Shown one piece after another: positions 24,257 to 31,872 of a stretch of DNA of 31,872 nt. The notes under the pieces are model-generated. The model was not told the DNA's origin and ran no database searches. It saw only the letters and a list, made by a program, of their open reading frames with translations. The DNA is taken from NCBI GenBank assembly GCA_036825435.1, contig DAISYG010000016.1:1-31872 (forward strand). Reading direction: 5' to 3'. The translations under genes and the position numbers were made by a program. Positions within the stretch are counted from its first letter, which is position 1, and every line of letters begins with the position of its first letter. This DNA comes from UBA931 sp036825435 (GTDB taxonomy: Bacteria > Pseudomonadota > Gammaproteobacteria > Burkholderiales > Casimicrobiaceae).

Positions 24257-25975
24257 TTACTCTTCTTTTTTGCCGCCGCCGAGTTTGGCTTTCAGCAAAG
24301 CGCCGAGGTTGGTCACACCGGCACTACCCGCATTTTCTGTCTTGATCCGCTTCAACGCTTCGTTTTCATCCGCGTTGTCTTTCTGCTTCACCGACAGATT
24401 GATGGTGCGGTTTTTGCGATCAATATTGATGATCATCGCCGAAATCTTTTCGCCTTCTTTCAGATGCTGACGAATGTCTTCGACGCGATCACGCGACAGT
24501 TCCGATGCACGCAGATAACCTTCGACTTCACCGTCGGCAAGCGCGATGACGGCGCCTTTCGGCTCCACCTCCTTGACCACGCCTTCGACGATGCTGCCTT
24601 TATCGTTGATCGCAATGAAATTGCTGAACGGATCGCCTTCAAGCTGCTTGACGCCCAACGAAATGCGCTCGCGCTCGACGTCGATCGCCAATACCACGGT
24701 TTCAATTTCCTGACCTTTTTTGAAGTCGCGCACGGCGGTTTCGCCCGGCAACGTCCACGAAAGATCGGACAAGTGCACCAAGCCGTCGATGTTACCCGGC
24801 AAACCGATAAAGACGCCGAAATCGGTGATCGACTTGATCGCACCGGTAACGTGATCGCCTTTCTTGTGGTTCATCGCAAACTCTTCCCACGGGTTCGGTT
24901 TGCATTGCTTCATGCCCAACGAAATGCGACGACGATCTTCGTCGATTTCGAGAATCATCACTTCGACTTCGTCACTGAGTTGCGTGACTTTGGTTGGGTG
25001 GATGTTCTTGTTGGTCCAGTCCATTTCGGAAACGTGCACCAAACCTTCGATACCGGTTTCAATTTCGACAAATGCACCGTAATCCGTGATGTTGGTGACT
25101 TTACCGAACAAATGCGTTCCGGCAGGATAGCGACGCCCCAAGCCTTCCCACGGATCGTCGCCCAATTGCTTGATGCCGAGCGATACGCGGTTTTTATCCT
25201 GATCAAACTTGAGCACCTTGGCTTCAACTTCTTCGCCCACCGTCAGCACTTCAGACGGATGTTTCACGCGACGCCAAGCAAGGTCGGTGATATGCAGCAA
25301 GCCATCAATGCCGCCCAGATCGACGAACGCACCGTAGTCGGTGATGTTCTTGACCACGCCGCGGATGATCGCGCCTTCGCTCAAGGTTTCCAGCAGTTTC
25401 TCGCGATCTTCGCCCATGCTTTCTTCGAGCACGGCGCGACGCGAAACCACCACGTTATTGCGTTTCTTGTCGAGCTTGATGACCTTGAACTCCATCGTCT
25501 TGTTTTCATAAGGCGAGGTGTCCTTGATCGGACGCACATCGACCAGCGAACCGGGCAGGAAAGCACGGATACCGTTCATCATCACGGTCAGGCCGCCCTT
25601 CACTTTGCTGGTGACAAGCCCTTGCACCAGCGCGCCTTCTTCCATCGCAATTTCGAGGTCTTGCCAGGCTTTCAGGCGCTTGGCTTTATCGCGCGATAGG
25701 CGCGTCGTGCCGTAACCGTCTTCGATTGATTCGATCGCAACGGTAACAAAGTCGCCTTCTTTGACTTCGACTTCGCCGTTGTCATTCTTGAATTCTTCAA
25801 TGGGGATAAAACTTTCGGATTTGAGACCGGCGTTCACGACAACAACGTTGTAATCAACACGGGTCACTTCGGCGGTGATCAATTCACCTTGCCGCATTTC
25901 CTGACGCGCCAGAGATTCTTCGAATAAATCGGCAAAACTTTCGGTCGGCGCCGGAGAAGTGGTAGCAGTAGCCAT
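24257..25975 (-). CDS. rpsA: 30S ribosomal protein S1
   Basis: A 572-residue protein with six S1 RNA-binding domains, which brings mRNA to the ribosome. Repeated family motifs such as GVVKNITDYGAFVDLGGIDG, GKVTNITDYGAFVEIETGIE and GAIKSITDFGVFIGLPGNID mark domains 3, 4 and 5. Length matches proteobacterial S1. ATG at 25975 (MATATT) is preferred; an upstream TTG in frame would add six residues. The tail is charged and lysine-rich. It follows cmk with about 150 bases between, the usual order, and that leader could carry S1 autoregulation, which is known in E. coli but not visible here. Confidence 0.98.
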   Translation of the reverse strand: MATATTSPAPTESFADLFEESLARQEMRQGELITAEVTRVDYNVVVVNAGLKSESFIPIEEFKNDNGEVEVKEGDFVTVAIESIEDGYGTTRLSRDKAKRLKAWQDLEIAMEEGALVQGLVTSKVKGGLTVMMNGIRAFLPGSLVDVRPIKDTSPYENKTMEFKVIKLDKKRNNVVVSRRAVLEESMGEDREKLLETLSEGAIIRGVVKNITDYGAFVDLGGIDGLLHITDLAWRRVKHPSEVLTVGEEVEAKVLKFDQDKNRVSLGIKQLGDDPWEGLGRRYPAGTHLFGKVTNITDYGAFVEIETGIEGLVHVSEMDWTNKNIHPTKVTQLSDEVEVMILEIDEDRRRISLGMKQCKPNPWEEFAMNHKKGDHVTGAIKSITDFGVFIGLPGNIDGLVHLSDLSWTLPGETAVRDFKKGQEIETVVLAIDVERERISLGVKQLEGDPFSNFIAINDKGSIVEGVVKEVEPKGAVIALADGEVEGYLRASELSRDRVEDIRQHLKEGEKISAMIINIDRKNRTINLSVKQKDNADENEALKRIKTENAGSAGVTNLGALLKAKLGGGKKEE

Positions 25976-26126
25976 TTGGGTTGGTTCCTTCAATCAATAA
26001 ATACCGTCAACATCGAGAACCCTGTATCTCGCGCGACGGGCTGGTTAATAAAAAGCATGTGCGCAGCTGGCTAAAGCCCGCCTCATGCCGATTCACAAAA
26101 ACTCAGTTCACGAAAAGCTTTTACAC

Positions 26127-26798
26127 TTAATGCTGATTGAGGCAGCGACGACAGTGTTGCAGCGCCAACGTGAAAACCTGATCGGCATTCAATGACGTGG
26201 TATCCATGACCACCGCGTCTGCCGCCGGTTTCAAGGGTGCCGTGGCGCGGCTTTCATCACGAGCGTCGCGCTCGCTGATTTCTTGCAAAAGGGTGGTTAT
26301 AGTACTTGTTAATCCCTTTTCGATCAACTGTTTATGCCGTCTTTCCGCCCGAACCGCGACACTCGCCGTCAAAAAAAACTTGCACAAGGCATCAGGAAAG
26401 ACCACCGTACCCATATCGCGCCCATCCGCAACCAGCCCTGGCGCACGTCGCGCCAATCTTTGTAACCGCAGCAACGAAGCGCGTACTGCGGGCAACGCTG
26501 CTACTCGAGAAGCGGCTGTCCCCACCTCCTGATGACGTACCACCGTGGTGACATCCTGCCCGTCGAGATGAATTTCCTGCCCGCGAAATTCAGGTGTCAG
26601 CGTTGCCGCCAAACTCGCTAACGCGGCTTCATCGTCGAGCGCGATATTCGATTGCAATGCTTTCCAACCCAGCATCCGATAAAAAACGCCACTGTCGAGC
26701 AGATGAAAATCAAGTGCACGCGCCAGATTTTCCGCTAACGTACCCTTGCCCGAAGCTGCCGGGCCGTCAACGGTGACAACGGGAACGAAATCAGTCAT
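26127..26798 (-). CDS. cmk: Cytidylate kinase
   Basis: A 223-residue nucleotide kinase that phosphorylates CMP and dCMP. The P-loop GPAASGKGT is at residues 12-20, followed by the CMP-binding insert and the DGRDMGTVVFPDA motif. The conserved ERDARDESRATAPLKPAADA block lies in the lid region. It starts six bases after the grxD stop, so the two are probably cotranscribed. In many proteobacteria aroA precedes cmk; here grxD takes that place. Confidence 0.96.
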   Translation of the reverse strand: MTDFVPVVTVDGPAASGKGTLAENLARALDFHLLDSGVFYRMLGWKALQSNIALDDEAALASLAATLTPEFRGQEIHLDGQDVTTVVRHQEVGTAASRVAALPAVRASLLRLQRLARRAPGLVADGRDMGTVVFPDALCKFFLTASVAVRAERRHKQLIEKGLTSTITTLLQEISERDARDESRATAPLKPAADAVVMDTTSLNADQVFTLALQHCRRCLNQH

Positions 26799-26804
26799 GA
26801 CGCA

Positions 26805-27113
26805 CTACGTACTCAACAACGATTGCAATTCGCCGCTTTCATACATTTCGCGCACGATGTCGCAACCACCGACAAATTCGCCGTTGATATAAAGCTGCGG
26901 GATCGTCGGCCACTGCGCGTAATCCTTGATGCCCTGCCGGACTTCGGCATCGTCGAGCACATTGATCGCCAGATAATGCTCAACACCGGCGTGTTTCAAA
27001 ATTTCCACCACCATCGCCGAAAACCCGCACATCGGCATCTCGGGCGTTCCCTTCATGTACAGCACGACTGGATTTTCAGTCACCTGCGCGCGAATTTTTT
27101 CTTGAATACTCAT
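26805..27113 (-). CDS. grxD: Monothiol glutaredoxin (Grx4 type)
   Basis: A 102-residue CGFS glutaredoxin with the active-site sequence at residues 29-32 (PMCGFSAM), the preceding VVLYMKGTPE and the glutathione-binding WPTIPQLYINGEFVGGCDI. These proteins carry and donate [2Fe-2S] clusters, often with BolA partners. It is the first gene of the minus-strand run. AGGAG lies upstream of the ATG at a long spacing. About 60 bases upstream a TATAAA-like sequence could be its promoter. Confidence 0.96.
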   Translation of the reverse strand: MSIQEKIRAQVTENPVVLYMKGTPEMPMCGFSAMVVEILKHAGVEHYLAINVLDDAEVRQGIKDYAQWPTIPQLYINGEFVGGCDIVREMYESGELQSLLST

Positions 27114-27366
27114 CTGAATTTTTAGCTCCTTGGTTGTGCTCCCGCGGGAATGCTTTTGAAATAGTTTATAAAACGCGCCGCTATCTTAGCTGGAATTCGG
27201 ACGTGATGACAAGTTTCGAATGTTGGACGCATCAATGAGAAGTGGCGCCGCAAAATCGGATAGTAGCTTAGGTGGAAACTCTGCTTTATAATTTGAACAA
27301 TGCTACCGCATAAGCGACGACAGTTATCAATAAAACGAACTATTTTGCTATAAGCAACGAGCTATC
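27114..27366. other. AT-rich intergenic stretch upstream of grxD
   Basis: Between the grxD start and the transposase remnant. It presumably holds the grxD promoter and flanking sequence of the decayed insertion element. No gene, RNA or window-specific repeat is recognised. Confidence 0.4.
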
Positions 27367-27798
27367 CTAAAACAACGTGAGTTGATAATCTGAGTATGGC
27401 TTATTATATTTTTTCCTTGATTTTTCACATATCGACCAATCATTTGTTCATCTCCATGCTTACCAACCGTACTAGCAAAGTGACCATCAATCCAAATTTG
27501 ACTTCCCCACAATTGCTTCTTTATATAGAGACACCGTTTGAATATCTTTCGTGTTGTTAGATTTTAAGCATCGTTACGCTGTGTGTCGGCATCGATTGCT
27601 CCAGAAAATGTACATGATCCTGTCCGTTCCAGTCGCCAAAAGCTTCATCTGATAGTGGCACTCAATATCAAGACAAATTTCTTTCAAAACTTCATCAACG
27701 TCTTTGTCAAACGCTACCCAACGATGTTTTAGCGGCAACACAACGTGATACAACAGAATCGTTACATTATGACTCTTATGAATATACTCGCTTATCAA
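27367..27798 (-). pseudogene. Decayed IS200/IS605-family transposase (TnpA, Y1 HUH)
   Basis: Reading across frames recovers an almost full-length IS200-type transposase of about 144 codons. It begins SEYIHKSHNVTILLYHVVLP in one frame. After GTDR one lost base shifts the reading to DHVHFLEQSMPTHSVTML, which contains the HUH-type His-x-His. A further shift gives KQLWGSQIWIDGHFASTVGK and GRYVKNQG with the catalytic Tyr, and a last shift gives the typical end KKYNKPYSDYQLTLF. At least three frame changes and one in-frame stop make it inactive. Flanking DNA is AT-rich. The usual end hairpins were not resolved. Confidence 0.85.
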
Positions 27799-27834
27799 CC
27801 AAGTTTATGCCAGCAAGCGACAGGAATTTAACCC

Positions 27835-27986
27835 AAGGGAATTAAACACTGATTCGTGCCGTTAGCATGAGCAAAACAGGACGAAATCCAACGAAAAAGC
27901 GGAGTTTACTTGGGTGGTAAATGAACATTTTGAGGAGGATTCCAACGCCGTATTGTTTGCGCGCAGTAATTAATCAATAGTTCCCA
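27835..27986 (+). mobile_element. MITE-like element, copy 2, abutting prlC
   Basis: About 150 bases sharing with copy 1 (9416-9574, minus strand) the ordered blocks GCGGAGTTTAC, ATTTTGAGGA, ATTCCAACGCCGT and GCGCAGTAATTAATCA. The right end attaatcaatagttcc corresponds to the TIR. The left end (aagggaattaaacactgatt) is diverged by a small insertion. The right end lies about 15 bases before the prlC start, so prlC's immediate upstream region is element-derived. Confidence 0.7.
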
Positions 27987-27999
27987 AACCTATTTTTGA

Positions 28000-30057
28000 A
28001 TGACCATGAACAATCCTCTACTCGTCACATCTGGGTTGCCTGATTTTTCCAAAATCGAACCCGCGCATGTCTTGCCCGCACTACACCAGCGCCTCGGCGA
28101 AGCGCGTGCCATCATTGAACGCGTCGTCGCAGAATCCGAGCCACCATGCTGGCAAAATCTTGCCCAGCCTTTGAGTGATGCGCTTGATTGTCTGGAGCAA
28201 ATGTGGGGTGCGGTTTCGCACCTGAATGCTGTTGTCAGTTCGCAGGAACTGCGCGATGCGTACAACACCGGTCTGCCATTATTGGCTGAGTTTCATAGTG
28301 CAATGGCGCAGGACACGCGCTTGTACGCGCGCTATCAAGCGCTACGCGACAGCGGTGTTTTTGCCGCGCTGAGCGAAGCACAACAGGTTGCGATCGACAA
28401 AACATTGCGCGATTTCCGTCTCGGCGGCGTGGCGTTGGCGGAGCCACAACGCAGCCGCTTTCAAACCATCCAAAAAGAAATAGCGGAAACGTCGGCGACG
28501 TTTGACGACCATGTGATGGATGCCACGCATGATTATTCATTATTAATCACCGACTCCGATGAACTTGCTGGCTTGCCGCCCGACGTGATCGAAGAAGCGC
28601 GCGTGCAGGCGGAGAAAAACAATGAACAAGGCTGGCGTTTTACTCTGCTTGCACCTTGCTATCGTCCGGTCATGCAATACGCCGAGCATCGTCTGCTGCG
28701 CGCCGCATTGCACAAGGCATACGCAACGCGCGCGTCGGAATTGGGTACGCGCCCCGAGCGCGACAACGGTGCGCTGATTGATCGTCTGTTGCTTCTGCGC
28801 GAAGAAGAAGCACATCTGCTCGACTTCCCACATTTCGGCGCGCTGTCACTGGTGCCCAAAATGGCGCAGTCGGTTGAAGAAGTGATCGCGTTTTTGAATG
28901 ACTTGGCGCAAAAAGCGCGCCCGTTTGCCGAGCGTGATTGGGCAACGCTGACGGCATTTGCCCGTCAGGAATTGGGATTATTGGAATTGAAACCGTGGGA
29001 TGTCGCCTACGCATCAGAAAAATTGAAAGAACGCGATTACGCATTTTCCGATCAGGAGGTGCGCGCTTATTTTCCCGAGCACAAAGTGCTGGACGGATTA
29101 TTCGCGCTGGTCAAGGCGTTGTACGGACTTGATATTCGCGAAACGCCGTGTTCTTCGTGGCATAACGATGTTCGCCACTTTGAATTGCATCGCGAAAAAG
29201 ATCAGCAATTGGTCGGGCGTTTTTATCTTGACTTGTACGCGCGCGAGAAAAAACAGGGCGGCGCATGGATGAACGGCGCGCTGCCGCTGCGCATCCATCA
29301 CGACGAAAAGCAAACACCGGTGGTTTATCTCACTTGCAATTTCTCGTCGCCGGTCGGCGGCAAACCTGCAACGCTGACGCACGATGAAGTTTTGACGCTG
29401 TTCCACGAATTCGGTCATGGTCTGCATCACCTGCTGACGCGTGAAGCAACGCCGGGCGTTTCCGGCATGGAAGGTTTTGAATGGGACGCCGTGGAATTGC
29501 CCAGCCAACTGATGGAAAACTTCTGCTGGGAGTGGCATATCGTTGAATCCATGAGTGCGCATGTCGATACCGGCGCGCCGTTGCCGCGCACACTATTCGA
29601 CCGCATGCAGGCGGCACGCCATTTTCAATCGGGTATGTTCTTGCTGCGGCAGATTGAATTCGGGCTTTTCGATATGTTGATCCACACGCAAAAATCGCCT
29701 GTTGATGTACGCACCACGTTGCAACAGGTGCGCGATCGGATCGCCGTTGTTTCCTATGCGGATTACGATCGCTTCCAGAACAGTTTCGGCCATATTTTTG
29801 CTGGCGGCTACGCAGCGGGCTATTACAGTTATCTGTGGGCTGAGGTTCTGTCGTCGGACGTATACAGTGTCTTTGAAGAACACGAGCAACCGTTACGTGC
29901 CATTGGTCGGAAATTATGCGACGAAATCCTCGCGCGTGGTAGTGTACGAAGTGCGCAAGCGTCATTCGTGGCGTTTCGTGGACGCCCACCCCAAATCGAG
30001 GCGTTTCTCAGGCATAATGGCCTTCTTGAAAGAATAGATCCTGCCAGAGGTGAATGA
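28000..30057 (+). CDS. prlC: Oligopeptidase A (M3 metallopeptidase)
   Basis: A 685-residue cytosolic zinc endopeptidase of family M3A that degrades oligopeptides, including cleaved signal peptides. The zinc motif HEFGH is at residues 469-473, followed by GLHHLLT. The conserved FEWDAVELPSQLMENFCWE (with the third ligand Glu) and FGHIFAGGYAAGYYSYLWAE near the C terminus are typical. Two ATGs (28000, 28006) are possible and no clear ribosome site precedes either, because a repeat element ends just upstream. The stop overlaps the next gene's start region (ATGATGA). Confidence 0.96.
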   Translation: MTMNNPLLVTSGLPDFSKIEPAHVLPALHQRLGEARAIIERVVAESEPPCWQNLAQPLSDALDCLEQMWGAVSHLNAVVSSQELRDAYNTGLPLLAEFHSAMAQDTRLYARYQALRDSGVFAALSEAQQVAIDKTLRDFRLGGVALAEPQRSRFQTIQKEIAETSATFDDHVMDATHDYSLLITDSDELAGLPPDVIEEARVQAEKNNEQGWRFTLLAPCYRPVMQYAEHRLLRAALHKAYATRASELGTRPERDNGALIDRLLLLREEEAHLLDFPHFGALSLVPKMAQSVEEVIAFLNDLAQKARPFAERDWATLTAFARQELGLLELKPWDVAYASEKLKERDYAFSDQEVRAYFPEHKVLDGLFALVKALYGLDIRETPCSSWHNDVRHFELHREKDQQLVGRFYLDLYAREKKQGGAWMNGALPLRIHHDEKQTPVVYLTCNFSSPVGGKPATLTHDEVLTLFHEFGHGLHHLLTREATPGVSGMEGFEWDAVELPSQLMENFCWEWHIVESMSAHVDTGAPLPRTLFDRMQAARHFQSGMFLLRQIEFGLFDMLIHTQKSPVDVRTTLQQVRDRIAVVSYADYDRFQNSFGHIFAGGYAAGYYSYLWAEVLSSDVYSVFEEHEQPLRAIGRKLCDEILARGSVRSAQASFVAFRGRPPQIEAFLRHNGLLERIDPARGE

Positions 30058-30659
30058 TGAAAAGTCTTTCTGCAATATCTGCTGCATGCATCGCTTTGTT
30101 GTTGACCGTTGCGTTCAGCGCGCAAGCGCAAACGCTCTATCGCTACACCGACGAAAGCGGACGCGTGGTGTACACCGATCGGCCGCCTTCCCCAACGGAT
30201 AAAGCCAAAGATGTCCAGATGAAAAAGGCGGGCGGCAACTTCATCGAAACCGATAAAATGTCGGCGACGACCCGCTATGCCGTTTCTCGCTATCCTGTCA
30301 CGCTGTATGCCTTCCCGTGCGGTGATGCCTGCGAATCCGGCGAAACCCTGCTACAACGACGCGGCATTCCATACACCTACGTCGATACCCAGAGCGAAAG
30401 CGGCAATGAAAAGCTGAAAGCGCTGACCGGCAAAACCACCGTCCCTGTATTGCAAGTTGGCGACACATTCCTTGTCGGTTTCAACGAAGGCACTTGGAAC
30501 AGCAAGCTCGACAGCGGCGGCTACGGACAGGATGCCGGTGTGCGTACCTCCATCATGCACACCAAAACCGCCACACCCGCAGAGCCGGAAGTGCAAAGGT
30601 CTGCTGACGAAGCAGCGGCAGAAGAGCCTGTAGAAGAGGCGACTCCACCTGCACAATAA
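30057..30659 (+). CDS. Exported DUF4124-glutaredoxin fusion protein
   Basis: About 200 residues. A signal peptide (residues 1 to about 23, ending AQAQ) is followed by a DUF4124 segment (LYRYTDESGRVVYTDRPP), then a glutaredoxin-like domain (about 80-165) with VTLYAFPCGDACESGETLLQ. The redox cysteines are spaced C-X3-C, as is usual in this periplasmic group rather than the C-X2-C of classical glutaredoxins. TVPVLQVGDTFLVGFNEGTW covers the cis-Pro loop. A low-complexity acidic tail follows. It is translationally coupled to prlC. The physiological role is unknown and periplasmic thiol chemistry is an inference. Confidence 0.8.
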   Translation: MKSLSAISAACIALLLTVAFSAQAQTLYRYTDESGRVVYTDRPPSPTDKAKDVQMKKAGGNFIETDKMSATTRYAVSRYPVTLYAFPCGDACESGETLLQRRGIPYTYVDTQSESGNEKLKALTGKTTVPVLQVGDTFLVGFNEGTWNSKLDSGGYGQDAGVRTSIMHTKTATPAEPEVQRSADEAAAEEPVEEATPPAQ

Positions 30660-30763
30660 GCACGACACTTCACAGCCGCACCGCAAAAGCCGTCATAACG
30701 GGGCGGTGACTTTGGTGAAACACGCATTTTGGCAATAAAAATCACACAACGACGCATCTGCCG

Positions 30764-30793
30764 TTGTTTTTTACCCGCTTGCCCTGCTATAAT
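30764..30793 (+). promoter_or_regulatory. Probable promoter of the rpsP operon
   Basis: TTGTTT (-35, 30764-30769), an 18-base spacer and a perfect TATAAT (-10, 30788-30793), 43 bases before the rpsP start. A ribosome site (GAGG) lies seven bases before the ATG. Confidence 0.6.
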
Positions 30794-30835
30794 TTTGGAC
30801 TTTTCGCATTAACTTAACTTTTTTGAGGCATAGAT

Positions 30836-31204
30836 ATGGTCGTTATTCGACTGGCTCGTGGCGGCGCGAAAAAGCGCCCTTTTTATCATGTGGTCGTGGC
30901 TGATTCCCGCAATCGCCGCGATGGGCGCTTCATTGAGCGCGTTGGCTTTTACAACCCGATTGCGGGCGAAGGCGAAGAAGGCATTCGCTTGGCGATGGAC
31001 AGAATCACGCATTGGCAGGAACGCGGCGCGCAAGCGTCGGAAACCGTTGCCATGCTGATCCAACGCAATAGCGGCAAACCGGCGCCAACCAAGGCTGCCA
31101 AGCCATCCAAAAAATCACTCGCCAAAGCAGCCGCTGCAGCTGAAGCCAGTGAGGCTCCTAAAGAAGAAAACGAAAGCGCCGAAACTGAAGAGTCGGCTTC
31201 CTGA
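30836..31204 (+). CDS. rpsP: 30S ribosomal protein S16
   Basis: A 122-residue S16. The core (MVVIRLARGGAKKRPFYHVV ... RDGRFIERVGFYNPIAGEGE, then the RIxHWQERGAQASETVAML stretch) is standard and spans about 80 residues. The C-terminal extension of about 40 residues is Lys/Ala-rich and then acidic, longer than in E. coli but of a kind seen in some bacteria. First gene of the rpsP-rimM operon. Confidence 0.97.
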   Translation: MVVIRLARGGAKKRPFYHVVVADSRNRRDGRFIERVGFYNPIAGEGEEGIRLAMDRITHWQERGAQASETVAMLIQRNSGKPAPTKAAKPSKKSLAKAAAAAEASEAPKEENESAETEESAS

Positions 31205-31224
31205 CCTTCCCGCGCGGGACGATC

Positions 31225-31746
31225 ATGAGTTCCCGAAGCGTGGTGATGGGCAAAATTGTGGCGTCGTATGGCGTGCGTGGCTGGTTGAAGGTGCGCACCT
31301 TTACCGACGCGCCCGACGCGCTTTTGCATTACCCGAAATGGACGCTATGCGATGAACGCAGCGGTTCAGAAACCACCTATTCGCTTCTGGACGGGCGCGA
31401 GCACGACGAATTTTTAGTTGTATCGTTGGATGGCCTGACCACCCGCGAAGATGCTGCCGCGCTGCGCGGTCATCTGATCACCATCCCCCGTAGTGCACTC
31501 CCCGAGCCAAACCAAGACGAAATTTACTTCACCGATTTGATCGGTTTGCGCGTTATCAATCGCGAGGGTTTGACGCTGGGTGTTGTCGACGATGTCCGCG
31601 AATATGGTGCACATCCCGTATTGCATGTTCGCTCGGAAAACATCGAGGAAAAACAAGCAATATTGATCCCATACGTTGCTGCGTATATTGACGAAGTTGC
31701 GCTGAAAGAAGGCATTTTGCGCGTTGACTGGCAGTTGGATTATTAA
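31225..31746 (+). CDS. rimM: 16S rRNA processing protein RimM
   Basis: A 173-residue ribosome maturation factor that binds S19 and assists assembly of the 30S head. The N-terminal domain shows VVMGKIVASYGVRGWLKVRT and the C-terminal PRC-barrel shows IYFTDLIGLRVINREGLTLG and LIPYVAAYIDEVAL. It starts 20 bases after rpsP. The conserved next gene would be trmD, but the sequence following here does not begin like TrmD. Confidence 0.95.
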   Translation: MSSRSVVMGKIVASYGVRGWLKVRTFTDAPDALLHYPKWTLCDERSGSETTYSLLDGREHDEFLVVSLDGLTTREDAAALRGHLITIPRSALPEPNQDEIYFTDLIGLRVINREGLTLGVVDDVREYGAHPVLHVRSENIEEKQAILIPYVAAYIDEVALKEGILRVDWQLDY

Positions 31747-31780
31747 TACTTCAAATAACCATACGCTTTCAACAAAATAA

Positions 31781-31872
31781 ATGTCTATGGATAAAAGCTT
31801 TAACATTGCTCCTCTACCCCCCGTTGAAGCCGCCGAGCATCGCAAGAGGCGCGGGAAACAAGCGAGCATTGT
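31781..31872 (+). CDS. Unidentified ORF running off the right edge
   Basis: An ATG at 31781 opens a frame with no stop before the window ends (30 codons plus), starting MSMDKSFNIAPLPPVEAAEH and then basic KRRGKQ. A second ATG is two codons further. The sequence does not resemble the usual TrmD start. No strong ribosome site is visible. The true start or identity needs the next kilobase. Confidence 0.35.
   Translation, partial: MSMDKSFNIAPLPPVEAAEHRKRRGKQASI

Noticed and set aside
24464..25699. 411-codon plus-strand frame opposite rpsA
   Set aside because: It is a shadow of rpsA, whose S1 domains are unmistakable. No ribosome site or protein family is seen.
30672..30712. Inverted repeat CACCGC ... 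GCGGTG after the glutaredoxin gene as a terminator
   Set aside because: The stem is six bases with a long loop and no T-run follows.

Overview
The window reads as chromosome of a moderate-GC betaproteobacterium. The evidence is gene order and family membership: pepA-holC followed by an acidic protein ending in a DUF2486-like 'PVLTDIVE' motif, a grxD-cmk-rpsA-ihfB-lapA-lapB-ugd-hldA run, and CSLREA/beta-helix surface proteins, one with an IPTL-type C-terminal sorting signal. I cannot place it at genus level. No rRNA, tRNA, CRISPR array or prophage was seen.

Layout. 1-342 is repeats. 343-1270 holds recX and, divergently, nikR, which ends at a clear terminator. 1319-5046 (minus) is pepA-holC-acidic protein. 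5155-7343 (plus) is lptF-lptG, the LPS-export permease pair. 7569-9152 is a PiT phosphate transporter. 9153-12819 is an accessory island: several repeat families, a beta-helix surface-protein gene broken by one extra T, and a 378-bp sequence present three times in tandem. 12820-15805 (minus) is feoA-feoB-feoC behind a promoter overlapped by a Fur box. 16010-17833 (plus) is cysS, of an unusual type, and an MliC-like lipoprotein. 17834-19637 holds more repeats and a second, truncated beta-helix gene. 19912-27113 (minus) is one co-directional run of eight genes: grxD, cmk, rpsA, ihfB, lapA, lapB, ugd, hldA. 27114-27999 carries a decayed IS200/IS605 transposase and a MITE-like element that abuts prlC. 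28000-31746 (plus) is prlC, a secreted DUF4124-glutaredoxin, rpsP and rimM, and an unidentified ORF runs off the right edge.

Themes. Outer-membrane and LPS biology recurs: LptFG exports LPS, LapAB controls LPS synthesis, HldA makes heptose precursors, Ugd makes UDP-glucuronate, and an MliC-like lipoprotein and two exported beta-helix proteins act at the envelope. The second theme is dense small repeats (heptamer arrays, palindromes, a TIR-bearing MITE and composite cassettes), concentrated around the two beta-helix genes and touching the 3' ends of recX and beta-helix gene 2 and the 5' side of prlC. I did not find a clear novel multi-gene system. The strongest leads are the nested repeat cassettes and tandem array, the frameshifted or truncated beta-helix pair, the expanded acidic protein after holC, and the atypical cysS.
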